Positions 1-11,933 of a DNA stretch of 64,000 bases are shown here, one piece after another. The first letter of the stretch is position 1; each line of letters opens with the position of its first letter. The notes beneath the pieces are model-generated. The model had not been told where the DNA came from. It saw nothing but the letters and a program-made list of their open reading frames with translations, and did no database searches. Both the position numbers and the translations under genes were made by a program. The stretch is from contig OY776130.1 in NCBI GenBank assembly GCA_963675135.1, positions 23,242,001 to 23,306,000 on the forward strand, given 5' to 3'. The stretch is from Galeopsis tetrahit. Taxonomy: Eukaryota; Streptophyta; Magnoliopsida; Lamiales; Lamiaceae.

Positions 1-343
1 ATCAGACGAGTAACACTCTTCTGATCTGGAAATTCTTTGTACTGCTTTTAGGCCATCTTCAATCTGGGACTCCATCAGATAGGTAGGTATACAAGCACCT
101 TAACTTATCTGGTCTTCAAGGATCTTCTAGTCTTCATGTCTTCTACTCTTCTCATCTTGAGGATAGGCATGTAAGCCAGGACTGTGCTGATCAGCTGATA
201 TCAATACAGTTGATCACACAAGACTAGTCTAAGCTGTTCTATACAAGTCAGCTGATCCTATTACATTTATAAACTCTGAGTGTTTTGGCCATCAAAACTA
301 TTCTAACATCAAGTGGGGCTTAGGATGAATTTATATCCCAACA
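1..343 (-). repeat. Element A 3' LTR, 343 bp visible
   Basis: The last 343 bases of the LTR as drawn on the plus strand, ending ...CCCAACA at 343. It is collinear with 13155-13497, with four G/A or C/T differences. The plus-strand end corresponds to the U3 start in element sense. The rest of this LTR, about 1.1 kb, should lie left of the window. Confidence 0.95.
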
Positions 344-357
344 ATTTCCCCCTTTTT
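344..357 (-). other. Element A polypurine tract
   Basis: Sense strand reads AAAAAGGGGGAAAT directly against the TGTTGG start of the 3' LTR, the place and composition expected for the plus-strand primer of reverse transcription. The 210 bp between it and the ORF3 stop (358-567) are noncoding; unlike in B, C and D they hold no TGCTCTGAT repeats. Confidence 0.9.
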
Positions 358-567
358 GATGAAGCCAAAACTATACTTGATAAGTGCTCTTAATGAATTA
401 AGATAAGAGTTTATATCATGCTAAGACTTGAAGTATCTGATGAAGACAATGAGAGTTTGTCTTGTAAGCAAAAAGAACTAGAACTTGAATATAGATAGAA
501 CTTTTACAGATTACAAGTAATAGTTTCTTTAAACTTCTAAGCTAGTCTTCATCAGGTCTTCTGATCT

Positions 568-3500
568 TCAAATGCGGTAGGCAAGGTACAGACGAGCTCG
601 AACTTCTTCCATGTGCTGTACATCTGTAACATTCTCCTCTTCATAGATCTTGTACAGAATCTTCTTGATTTCTATCATGTTGGCTCTTCCTGAATCCAGA
701 AGGGGTGCATCCCATTTGGGTTCTTCAGGAGTTAGGATTCTGCAGTTGTCAAGTCCTTTGGCTGTCTTGACAATTTCTTCCCAGAACTCTGGATCTTCAA
801 TGTTCATGAACTGGGAGAATTGAAGAAATTCTTCTTCATAAGAAGGGAGAGGGCCAAATTTCCTTACTATGTGGTGTTGAATTTGCCACTTCTTCTTCAG
901 GGGATAACATCTTGGTAGCTCATCTTGAAGGGCTAAGTAATCCACATAATTGCTGTCAAACACTAGGACACTGTCTTCTTGTGCTTTGTCCTTCATTGCT
1001 TTCCTGAGTTTGGCAATTCTTCTTTCAAATTTGGCTTTGACTGCCTTCGCATCATTCAGCTTCTTTTGCTTAAGCTCTTGAGCTTCAAGCAATTTCTTTT
1101 TCTTCAACTCTAGAGCCTCTTTCTCTTCTGCAGTAGGCTCTGCTGGAGCTGATTTCTTGCTGGTCTGAGCTGACTGAGCTTGCTCATCTGCCTTTCTTTT
1201 CCTTGTCATTCTCTTTTTAGGAACTTGTTCTACAGGAGCAGTGATCTGTAGACTCTTGGCAGGAGCTTGAGTGGGTGCTTGAGTATCTTCTAGAGCAATT
1301 TCTTTGTCTTTGCCTTGCCTGTTCTTGATTTTGCTCTTTAAACCACCCAAGGTTTCAGTCAAGTCATCTTGTGCTACTACCAGTTCAGCTTGCTGGGCAG
1401 TAGACTTCTCTAGAGCCTTTATCAACATATCTTCCCCCTTTTTGGCTTCAGCAAGTGCAGCCGCAAAAGGCTTCATGGAATTCATGATTTCCACTTTCAG
1501 AGTTTGTTTCAGTGCCATGGCATTGACCTTGGCAACTTGGGTCAGATGGGTTATGCTGTGCTCTAGAACTTCAGCATGTGAATTGGAGGAGGAGGCAGCT
1601 TCAAATCTGGTTGTAAGATCTTCCAACTTGGCTGCTGTCTCCTTCAGCTGAGTCTGCAATTTCTCATTCTCCTCTGCAGCTGCCTTAAGAAGGGCTTGAC
1701 CTTCTTTGGCTCTTGCTTCAGCTTCTTCAATTCTGGATGTGTAGGTGGTCTCCATGCGGTGCATCTCATCAGTGTAAAGATCAGCAAACCTTTTGGAGGT
1801 GTCGGCTGACAACTTCTGATAGGTACTCAAGTATTCTCCTATCTGCTGATGAAGTGCTTCACCAAACTTGTCTTCAACGTCAAGAATCTGGTCATGAAGA
1901 CGAGTCTTCTGTTCCCTTGCAGCTTTCTCAACATATCTTCCTAGCTGCATGCCTAAACCTTTCTCAAAGTGCAAGTCTATTGCAGCTTTGACCTGGGAGC
2001 AGATGTCTGCTGTATGGTCAACAGATGGGGTAGAAGTAGAGGGTGTACCTTGAGGCTTTGAATGAACAATTAATGCTTTGCCTCTTTCTTCGGCTGATAG
2101 GTATTCCTCATTGAGGTAGCAGGTAGTGGCCTTAGTCAGATGGGTCATGATTCGTCTGCCTGCATCCTCTTGATTGTCAATGAAGTGAGTCAGTTCGTCT
2201 GAAGGTCTGAAGTGAGCTGGTATTCTGACTACTTCTCTTTCAATCTCTTCTTTGTCAGTTGGTGCAGCTGAGTCTTCAGCAGGGGCAGCTGAGTCTTCCA
2301 CCAAGGCTGGTGCAGCTGATTCCTTCATCTTTGCTTGTTCAGCTGTCTGCTGATCCGATGAACCTACTGGGATAGGGATATCAGCAGTGGAGACTCCTAG
2401 GATCTGGTTGCAGACTGCAGTTAGTGCCTCATCTGATAGCAGCTGAGCAAAGGATTGAACTTGTGCAACTTCCTTTTGCTCCATCTCCCAGTCGAGGAAG
2501 TTTTCCTTTCCTCCCATTCCTTCCATGACCTCAAGAAGGTCATCTACATCATCTCTTCTGAGCTCAATCCAAGTGCATACCCTAAGCACTTGTTCAAACT
2601 GGATTGAAGTCTCATCAACTCCAGGGATGGTGGTCTTGAGCAGGTTGGCTATCTTCATCCTCATTATCTTTTCTGTTTGGCACATGGGGTAGTGCACCAT
2701 TCTGAACTGAGGTTGAGAAGGACCAGGTTGAACCAGGTCTTCTGGTGCCAAGTCTTCTGGAGCAGAAGGGACAATGATGGTAGGGGTTTGGGTAGTTGGG
2801 GCATTTTCCTCTGCTGTGTGAGTATCAGCAGGGATTTGGGAAGTGATTTCTTCTTGTTGGGTAGGAGGTTGGGATTGATCTTCAGTAATTTGTTCATCAG
2901 CAGGGTTATGGGTCTGTTGGTCTGGTTCAGTTTCTTCTTGAAGATCAGTAGGTGTTTGAGCTTGATGATCTTGGACATTTGCTGTTTGAATATCAGCAAG
3001 GATTGTGGATATAATCTGAGTTTGATCATCAGCAGGTTGTGTGGAGGTGGTCTGAGGTTGGTTGTCTGCTGTTTGAACATCAGCAGGGTTAGGTTGGGCT
3101 TGTTCCTCTGCAGTGTGAGTATCAGCAGGGATTTGGGCATCAGTGTGTGAGGGTTCAGATGGGTTGGTATCATCAGAAGGGTTGAAGGATGAAATAGGGG
3201 CTATGCTCATTGGAGTAGGGAGCCTGGATTTCTTGGCTTTCTTTGTGAAAGAAGAAGTGTTCTTCTTTCTCTTCTGACCCTTTGATAGTTTAGAGGGTGT
3301 GAAAGTGAGAGAGGGGTTAGAAGTACCTGCCTTTTTCAAAGGAGAGGCAGTGGGAGTGACATCTGAATCAGATGGGGAGATGAGCCCTGATCTGATCAGA
3401 TATCTTCTTTGTGCTAAGGTCTGATTGTCATCATCATCCTCTTCAGCAACCTTCTTTTGAGCCTCTTCTTTGGATGGCTCCTCTTCTTCTTCAGCAGCAG

Positions 3501-4377
3501 AGTTATGAGTGGACTCTTCTGCCTTTTCAATAACATCTTTGGAAGATGCTTCAGCTAACAGCTTCTTCCTCTCTTCTTTCAACCTTGCTGCCTCAGCAAG
3601 AGCGTCCTTCCTTAAATAATATTTGGAGATGTGGAAGGTCTTGTGAGGTCCCATCTTGTACTTTCTTGGGAGTACTTCTGGAAGGATGATACTCAGCTTG
3701 TTGACAAAGCTGACAGTTGAGGTTACCTTCTATTCTCTTGATTGAAGGTCCAAAGTCACCTTCTTGGCTTCAAGAGCAATTCTGTCCAAGAAAAGCCCTT
3801 GCCAGTCTCCATCAATCTGATCCCAGATTGCAGCCATAACTCTAACCTTTAGAGTAGTAACAGCATCATGACTGAATGTGTTACCTAGCAACATCTTGCC
3901 TGCTATATCCATCAGGGTTTGGAACTTAGGTTCTAGTTGGGATTTCTTGAGTCCAGAGGCATAAGCAGCCTTGATTCTCCCATCAGTGAACATCTCCATG
4001 TACTCTTTCTCCTTATTCATGATGTAGGTGGAGATATTGATCTTCCCCCTTGACAAACCAAACAGTTCCTGAAGGATTTCCCTTGTTACCTTGACCTTGT
4101 GTCCACCCATGACACTTTCAACATACGATCCCTTCATCACAGCGTTTGCATAGAAAGCCAGCACATCTTGTTCATAAACGTTGGTGGGTGCTGCTTCCAG
4201 AAAATCTCGAAGGTTGAGGTTGATGCAACGGAGAAGGATTTCCTTGTTTGCAGCTGTGTGTTTGCCTTCGAAAAACAGAGCATTCTCTGTGAACATCTTC
4301 CCTTCCTTGGACCACTTTGCAGCATCCAAGGTGCCAGTGCTCTTGGTCTTCTCGTCGTAAATTTCAATGATTGCCAT
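568..4377 (-). pseudogene. Element A ORF3 (envelope-position protein), one nonsense codon
   Basis: A frame of 1,270 codons from ATG at 4377 to the stop at 568, broken only by a TAG at 3730-3732. The upstream ATG at 4506 overlaps a TATA box, so 4377 is the likelier start. Residues 1-215 form a globular region with FGL near residue 110 and an RVMAAIWDQ block. That block aligns with RIMAAVIDA of ORF3 in element D, so the two families share this domain. Then come Lys/Glu-rich sequence, a Pro/Gln/Thr-rich stretch with repeated PADTHTAEE-like units (about 2800-3180), a long coiled coil (about 1380-1750), basic helical segments and a Trp/Tyr-rich C-terminal domain. No signal peptide or membrane segment is visible, so 'envelope-like' is a label by position only. 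Sirevirus third ORFs have no proven function. The PPT-like stretch 1431-1446 lies inside it. Confidence 0.8.
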
Positions 4378-4510
4378 AGTAGAGTTTAAGTGTTTAGGTT
4401 TTGAGAGCTTGAAAGAAATTTGCAGAACGAGAGAGTATTGAGAGCAATAGGGTATTGTGAGCGAAAGGGTTTGGAAGAGTTTTAAGGGTGTGTATATATA
4501 CTCCAATAAT
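4378..4510 (-). promoter_or_regulatory. Putative separate promoter and 5' leader of element A ORF3
   Basis: On the minus strand a TATATATA box (about 4492-4500) is followed by a CT-rich leader of about 115 nt with no strong secondary ORF, and then the ORF3 ATG at 4377. This layout is that of an ordinary plant Pol II promoter and 5' UTR. It suggests ORF3 is expressed from its own transcript rather than by readthrough from pol, whose end lies about 1.9 kb upstream. Inference only; no transcript evidence is available here. Confidence 0.5.
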
Positions 4511-4980
4511 TCTTGATCTAACGGTCAGATTTGGGTTTAATTGTGGAGTAGAGCCCAAGATTTTCCTTCTTTGATTTCGGGCCTTCCTTTAAATTTGCCG
4601 GCTGAATTTGCCATGTGGCAACAATTGATTTGCTGGCAATTTGGTAATTGAGTATTAATGACATCATTACCAAAAATAGCCGTTGTGACTAATTTTGTGG
4701 CAAGAATTGATCATCAAGGCCGTTTTTTATAAGTGAATTGCATTCCTTATATAGGCCAATTTGTTTAATTACATTCAGGAATAAATCTAGAATGAATTAC
4801 ATGATCAAAGATAGTCATTAAACTCAAAAATCAAGTGATCTGATCAGCAGAGTGAAGTCTTCTGATTTCCTGAAAAGGTCTGCTGATTTCTCTTGGAAGT
4901 CTTCTGGTCAGCTGAGTTGGTCTTCTGATCAGCTGAGTGGAGAATTGAGATTTGCTGAGTAAATCTTCTGTGCTTTGAAG

Positions 4981-5100
4981 GTCCAACTTGGCTTGATGGA
5001 TCCTTCATTGTTGCTGTGATGATCCAACCTGGATGATGGATCTTCCAGCTTTATTGTGAGTGGTGATCCAACCTGGTTTGATGGATCTTCCAGCTCTATC
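4981..5100. repeat. Short tandem repeat, three degenerate units of about 40 bp
   Basis: Three units built on GATCCAACCTGG...GATGGATCTTCCAGC start near 4981, 5021 and 5064. The second and third are closest to each other. The array is inside the pol-ORF3 spacer of element A. Confidence 0.75.
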
Positions 5101-5413
5101 TCTGAATCAAGTAGGACCATCAAATCAATATGTATATCAGCCTGGATGGTATCCCACTGGTTCAGGTTGCCCTTACCATCTGATGTTCCTCATCATCAGA
5201 TGGGTTGTAGCATCAAATGTGTCCTAATTGAATCTCTTCGCTACTCTTGAAAGAGAAGGAAGATTGGAAGAGGCTTCAATGGAGTCGAAGAGAGGGTCAT
5301 GGACTCAGCCTTCATGTTCTGTTTAGACACAATAGCTTTTGATAACAAGCTCTCCATGTAGAACTTCCCCCTGGAGAAGAAGCTCTGCTTGTTTGCTACT
5401 CTGTCCTCTGCAT

Positions 5414-5465
5414 CTCTCTTTCCTCTAGTTTTCAATAAGGACTTCTCTCTTTCCTCTAGTTTTCA
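5414..5465. repeat. Direct repeat of about 21 bp, two copies
   Basis: CTCTCTTTCCTCTAGTTTTC occurs at about 5414-5434 and again at 5445-5465 with a 10-bp gap. A local duplication in the spacer of element A. Confidence 0.7.
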
Positions 5466-6260
5466 TAGACATACTTATGTTGGTTAAACCAAGTATGCTG
5501 ATCTGCATCATCTTCATCTTCTGGACAAATCTTCATCTCCTTCACCCAAGACTTTGGTTGAAGAATGATCTCCATTCCATCTTTTCTTTCAATTTTCTCC
5601 ATACCTGAAACAAAAATTGTAGTTGGTGATTTGTGTTCTTAGGTGTTCTCATAACTTCCTCCTTTTATAGGGGTAGAAATGAGGTAGTGGAGTGAAAGAT
5701 GACAAAACTATAGAGTTGATAGGTCTGTATTTCTGAAAAGTTACTTCTTAAGATCAACAATGAGATTCTTGATCTAAGGGTTCACATTTAAAGATATTCA
5801 GACTTTATCTTATGGAATGCAGAATTTATAAATTTTGAGCAAGAGTTATTTGAAATCCGTACTGTGCATGCATACTGTTGAGTCGGTGGTGTATTAATCC
5901 AACCAAGTATAACTCAATAGTACACTGTATTTATGTATATAAATAAAGTATTTTATGAAGAATAGTTTATTATTATACATGGTATACATTGCTGGGAATA
6001 AAGAGATCAAATAACTTTGTTCAAGTCTGCTGTATATATATATGATATGATATGCAATGCAGATTTTAGAGTATTTCATCAAGGATTCTTAAGGTATCAT
6101 TGATTCCCCCTTGATTAGATGACTCTAAGTTTTCCCTCAGCTTTATTTGTCTTCATTGGGAAAGAACTTACCTGAAGATGAGGGTGTCTATTCACCTCAT
6201 CTGATCCTCCTAGTCTGCTGCACTTGGGTCAGCTGAGGTTTTCAGCTGATCTTTCCTTCT

Positions 6261-9200
6261 TCATGTGCTTGGGTCCAGGAGTCCTAAGCTGTAACATAGG
6301 GTTTTGAACCTTTCTTCAGCTAGGGGCTTAGTCAAGATGTCTGCTCTTTGGATATCTGTGTGAATTTTCTCCATCTTGATGTCCTTCTTTTCAAGGTGGT
6401 CTCTTATGAAGTGGTGTCGAATGTCGACATGCTTGCACCTTGTGTGGAGGACTGGATTTTGAGTGATGGCAATGGCACTGCTGCTATCATAATAAATAGG
6501 GACTTCTCTTGCCTCTACATTGTAATCCTTGAGTTGTTGAACTAGCCAGAGCAGCTGACTACAACAACTACCAGCTGCCATGTATTCTGCGTCAGTGGTG
6601 GAGGTTGCAACTGAGGTTTGCTTCTTAGAGAACCATGATATCAGCTTGTTGCCTAGAAATTGACAGGTTCCAGATGTGGATTTCCTATCAATTCTACATC
6701 CTCCATAGTCTGAGTCAGAATAGCCACTCAATTCTAGATTGTCATCAGCAGGGTACCATAGTCCTAGGTTGACTGTTCCTTTTAGGTACTTGAGAATCTT
6801 CCTTGCTGCTTCTAGATGACTTTGCTTTGGGTTTGCTTGAAACCTAGCACATACTCCTACAGCAAATGTTATGTCTGGTCTGCTAGCTGTAAGATATAGT
6901 AGAGATCCAATCAGTGCTCTATATTAAGCTTGATCAACTGCCTTTCCAGACTCATCTGGTTCCATTTTGAAAGATGTCATCATTGGAATCCTTGCAGTCT
7001 TGCTTTGTAGGGCTTTGAATCTTTCTAATAGGCTCTTGGTATACTTGGACTGGTTGATGAAGATCCCTTCTGAACTCTGCTTGACTTGAAGTCCTAGAAA
7101 ATAATTCATCTCACCCATCATGCTCATTTCAAACTTTCCTTGCATAAGTTCAGAGAACTTCTTGCACATCTCTTGATTGGGTGATCCAAATATAATATCA
7201 TCTACATATATTTGCACCATTAGGATGTCTTCTCCTTCTTGTATTCTGGAAAGAGTTCTATCTACTTTGCCTTTTGTATATCCATTGTCAAGTAGGAATT
7301 GTGACAATGTGTCATACCAAGCTCTAGGGGCTTGTTTTAGACCATAGAGAGCCTTCTTCAGTCGATATACTTGATCACCTTTTTCAAAACCTGGAGGCTG
7401 CTCTACATATACTTCTTCTACCAGAATACCATTTAGAAAAGCACTCTTAACATCCATTTGATATACCTTGAAGCCCATATATGATGCATAAGCTAGAAAC
7501 AGTCGTATGGCTTCTAATCTGGCTACTGGAGCAAAGGTTTCATCATAGTCAATCCCTTCAGATTGAGAGTATCCTTTTGCAACTAGCCTAGCCTTATTTC
7601 TAGTTATCACATCATTTTCATCCTTCTTGTTCTTGAATACCCACTTTGTTCCTACTACATTGTGGTTTTCAGGACGATCTACCAATTCCCAGACTTCATT
7701 TCTTTCGAATTGGTTTAGTTCTTCTTGCATAGCAGTGATCCAATTGCTATCTGTCATTGCTTCTTCTATATCAACTGGTTCAATGTTGGATAGGAAAGCA
7801 CACCAGCAGAACATAGATGATTGTGAGTTATGATTCAGTTGTCTTCTTGTCTTGACACCTGAGTCAGCTCCTCCTAAGATGAGGTTTGATGGATGGTTGT
7901 TTCTCCATGTATGCCTCACAGGAGTATCTGCATTGGATGAGCTTGGATTCTCATCTGATCTAGTGCCATCAGGAGGGTTGACTTGATTAGGTCGATCATC
8001 ATCGGTATCTTGAGTGTCAAAGAGATCATTCCCCCTGGCATTTGGGATTGGTGCATCTTGATTCTGGTCAGCTTGTCCTGCTTGAGTTTGAGATCTAGTG
8101 ACAGGTCTATGAGGCTTATCTTCCTCTGGTTCTTCAGGGAAAGGTTCATTGACTTCAATGAACTCATCTGGTTTGGACTTGATCACTAGATGTCTCATCT
8201 GATCTGCAGCTGAGTTTGTTTCTACTGCATTCTTTTCACAAGATTCATCAAAAACAACATGAGGTGTTTCTTCCACAAGAAGGGTTCGTTTGTTGAGTAC
8301 TCTAAATGCTTTGCTAGTTGAGGAGTATCCTAAAAATATCCCCTCATCTGCTTTGGCATCAAAAGCATTCAACTTACTCTTCCCATTGTTGTGAATGAAA
8401 CACTTACAACCAAATATATGAAAGTAAGATACTCTATGTTTTCTTCCTTTCCATAGTTCATATGGGGTTTTCTCATGTATTTTATGAATACCTGACCTGT
8501 TTTGAGTGTGACAAGCTGTGTTGATGGCTTCTGCCCATAGCTTCTTGGGAGTGGAGAATTCAGCAAGGAGTGTTCTGGCAGCTTCTTTGAGTGTTCTGAC
8601 TCTTCTTTCAGCTACACCATTCTGTTGTGGTGTTCTTGCTGCACTTGTCTCATGCTGAATACCATTAGAAGTACAATATGCAATAATATAAGAGTTAATG
8701 AATTCAGTGTCTTTGTCACTTCTAATTTTCACAATTGGTTCTCCTTTCTCTACTTGGATCCTCTTCAATAGTTCAGGGAGCTTCTGCTGTGTTTCACTCT
8801 TCTTGTATAAGAAGATAACCCAAGTAAACTTGGAATAATCATCTACAACAATAAGAGTGTACTTCCTCCCTGTTAGAGTGGTTGGAGTGATTGGTCCAAA
8901 GAGATCCATGTGAAGCAGTTCAAGAACTCTGCTGGTTGATGCTGTCTTCTTGGTCTTGAAGGAGACCTTTGTTTGCTTTCCTTGTTGACATGCATCACAC
9001 ACCTGATCTTTACAGTAGAGTTCATTAGGCAGACCATCAACTAAGGATTCCCTTGCTAACTTGTTCATAGTCTTAAAGTTCAGATGACTAAGACGTTTGT
9101 GCCATAGCCAGCTGACATCTTTAGGGCTCTTCACAAGCAGACATGTATCCTTAGGACAGCTGTTCCAATTTGCAAGATACATACTTACCTTTCTAGATCC

Positions 9201-9551
9201 TGTTAGAAGGTTTTGTTTTGTTCTCTTATCACTTATGAGACACTCATCTTTAGAGAATTTGACTGAGTAACCAGTGTCACAAAAGTGAGAAACAGATAAT
9301 AAATTAAACTTAAGACCTTCTACATATGATACATCATGTACCTCAATGTCACCATTTTTAAGGGTGCCATATCCTTTTGTGTTACCATGCGCGTTATCAC
9401 CAAAGAAGACTTTTGGACCTTTCTTTTCTATGTAGTTGGTCAGCAGGGCTTTGGTTCCTGTCATGTGAGTTGAGCATCCACTATCTATGTACCAAGTTTC
9501 TCCTGCTAGACCTCCTCTTCTGTATAGGTCCCTCCTTTCCTGCAAGAAAAG
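6261..9551 (-). pseudogene. pol: Element A pol: protease, integrase, RT, RNase H; one nonsense codon
   Basis: One continuous frame interrupted only by TAA at 6924-6926. Order: aspartic protease (WYIDSGCSTH near the start, catalytic D-S-G), GAG-pre-integrase zinc motif (HKRLSHLN ... CDACQQGK), DDE integrase core (LLHMDLFGP, IRSDKDTEF, PQQNGVAERR), a variable acidic linker, reverse transcriptase (KARLVAKGY, MDVKSAFLNG, YVDDIIFG) and RNase H (GYSDSDYGG, TTDAEYMAAG). The RT active site YVDD is intact. The second integrase motif has Asp where relatives B-D have Gly (RSDKGTEF). The stop falls between RT and RNase H and would remove RNase H. Pol follows gag in the same frame after a single TAA, with no ATG needed. 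Confidence 0.93.
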
Positions 9552-9554
9552 TTA
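9552..9554 (-). promoter_or_regulatory. In-frame TAA between gag and pol of element A
   Basis: Gag ends ...VPKT TAA and the same frame continues CTT TTC TTG CAG into pol, whose protease motif starts about 20 codons later. B, C and D also have a single TAA here (TAA TTG CAG). Conservation across two families suggests a functional recoding or splicing signal rather than a random lesion. The TTTTCTTGCAG after the stop also looks like a 3' splice acceptor. Confidence 0.6.
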
Positions 9555-11933
9555 AGTCTTAGGTACCCATTTTGTTTTGGGTCCTTGGGTGTTAGTACTA
9601 CCCTTGGGAACCCACATATACATTGGTCGTTTGAACAACCTTGAGCACTTGAGTTGTTTCCCTCGGGCATCACAGAACCAAATCTTACCAGTCAGCACCT
9701 TGGACTGATCTGATTTGTCCTTAGTGTCAGCTAAGTAATAGTCAAATGGTTTCCCTTTATAGGAGTGTACATACATGATCTTTTGACTAGTTACATTCAG
9801 CCTGGGTGCATTAGCTGGTCGATGCACACGATTATATGGACCATACTCTTCTGTTCTCACAATATCATAAGAGATAGGGGGTGCAAAGAGAACAAATTTG
9901 TTTGAAGAAGACTTCTTCTTCTGAGACTGTCTCAGCCGTGATGGTCTAGGCTGTTTGCTGTTCCTCTGTACAGGCTTGGGGTTAGCTTGTCCTTTACCAT
10001 TTTTGGTTTTGGGATAGTTAGTCTTAGCTGGTACAGATGCCTTTTGGTTCATATTAGGTTCATTGTGTTTAGAACACTCACCTTTTTCATGTGTCTGAGT
10101 AGTGCACTTGTTAGGTGTACTACCCCCAGCTGGAGAGGATGTAGATGGGTTGAGTTCATAGCCAAAACCCATCTTATTGCCATTTGATCTATAATACTCA
10201 GAGATACTTTCAATAGTAGTAGAGGCTTTATTGAACTCTGATATCTTTTGATTTAGGCATTCCTTCTCCTTTTCTAAGAGCTTGTGTGCTTGGAAGAGGT
10301 CATCGAATTTGGATTGTAGTGAACGAAGTTCCTTAGTTTCTAAAGCTTGAGTTTGTAACATCCCCTCATACAACTGAGTTATTGTGGTATTTTCTTCCTT
10401 AAGAAGCTCCACTTCTCTGGTCAATCTTTCATTCATTGTGGCCAGCTCAGGGGTGTTATCAAACTTAACCCTTTTCAACTTAGCAATTTCTTTCCTTAGA
10501 TCCTTATTCTCCTCTTCCACTTCTATAAAAGCTCTAGTGGCAATATCTAGATCACCTTTTACTTTACTTAAAGATTGATAATAGGTGTCTTCTGATTCGC
10601 CTTCAGATGAGTTTATCTCATCTGATTGTGAAAAAATAGGTGAATGGAAAGTAGTAGTATAGGAGTTTACCTCATTTTCACCTATGGCCATCATAGCTAG
10701 GTCATCTGAATCATCTGAGAAGATTTGGCAGTCTGGTGATGTAGGGAGTTCATCACTTTGATATTCAGATTCTTCAGTCACCATAGCTTTCTTGTCTGAA
10801 GTTCTTCTTGGCCTTCTTTCTTCTTTGTCATCCAAATCCAGCTCAGGACATTCATAGACATAGTGTCCTGGTTTGCGACAGTTGAAGCATGATCCAGGTT
10901 TCTGATTTGAGTTGCCTTTCCTTGGAGGTGTGGCATCTCTTCTTCTAGATCCTCGGCTGTCAGATGACTCCACATCCTTTCTAGGATGTCTTTCTGGTGT
11001 TCTTTCTCTGGAACCTCTGGAGGGTGAACTTGCTCTTCTATCTTTGTAGTTTCTATAGAATTTTCTATATTTGCTGTTGAGAGTGTTCATCCTTTCGAAT
11101 CTCTTGATCATAAGAGCCATTTGTTCCTTCAGACTCATGTCTGATCCTTCACAGTCTTCTGTTTTCAGAGAGGCCTTGCCAGATGAGGTACTTGCAGCTT
11201 TTGTATTGGCTGCCTTGAAGGCTACAGTCTTGGAGGTAGATGGGGCTGCAGTTGACTCATCACTTCCTGAGTTTTCTTCTCTGTCAAGGTCATATTCATG
11301 AGCTTTTAGGTTTTGAAATAGAGTTTGAGTAGACCACTTCTTGATATCTTGAGTATCTTTGATGATGGTCTTCTTGAGTTTCCATCTCTTGGGTAAAGAG
11401 TCCAAGATCTTCAAGTTTTTCTCTCTATTTGTATACTTCTTGCCTAGAGATTCAATCTCATTTATGATCTTTGTACATCTATTGTCCAGCTAATCAATAG
11501 TTTCTCCTGGATGCATCTTGAGGTGTTCAAACTTCTTGACTGCTGTCGACAATTTGCTTTCCTTGATCAGCTCAGTTCCTTCACAGAGGAGTGCCAATGC
11601 CTCCCACATCTCTCTGGCTGACTCACAGTGGATGACCTTTGCAATGTACTCATTTGGAAGAGTTTGCATTATTTAATCTTGAGCAATGCTATCAAGGTTT
11701 GATTGCTTCATCTCTTCTGGTGTGATATCCCTCATGGGCTTGGGAACCAGTTCTCCAACTGGGACTTCTGGATCACCATTTGCAGTGTTGACTGTCATGA
11801 TGGTGATTGGGCCTTCAGTGATTACTGACCACATCTTGTAGTGGACTGATGTGAGATTCTTCCTCATCCTGATCTTCCAGTAATCATAATCCTCAACTGA
11901 AAACTTAGGCAACTTACGCATGTTAGCACTCAT
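9552..11933 (-). pseudogene. gag: Element A gag with CCHC zinc knuckle, two nonsense codons
   Basis: The frame starts at ATG 11933 (MSANMRKLPKFSVEDYDYWK, the usual Copia gag N-terminus). It is broken by TAA at 11673-11675 and TAG at 11490-11492, then stays open to 9552. The middle has the UBN2-type gag helical region, then a basic stretch and the zinc knuckle CFNCRKPGHYVYEC (C-X2-C-X4-H-X4-C, near 10880). A long coiled coil and a basic C-terminal tail follow. The extended gag with coiled coil downstream of the knuckle is typical of Sireviruses. The product would form virus-like particles that package element RNA in the cytoplasm. Both stops lie in the N-terminal third, so no useful Gag can come from this copy without suppression. 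Confidence 0.9.

Larger units (their letters stand above)
4511..6260 (-). other. Element A noncoding spacer between pol and ORF3
   Basis: About 1.75 kb with no ORF of note. It is rich in TCTTCTGATC and TCAGCTGA words that also recur in the A LTR, and holds short tandem repeats at 4981-5100 and 5414-5465. Sireviruses commonly have a noncoding interval here. Confidence 0.7.

Noticed and set aside
1304..1651. Plus-strand ORFs opposite ORF3, gag and pol (for example 1304-1651, 27493-27981, 55773-56675)
   Set aside because: They are shadows of the minus-strand genes with no domain of their own; in coding DNA of this composition long antisense frames are common.
4378..4506. Start of A ORF3 at the first ATG (4506)
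   Set aside because: This ATG overlaps the TATATATA box. The ATG at 4377 follows a normal leader and begins the conserved domain.
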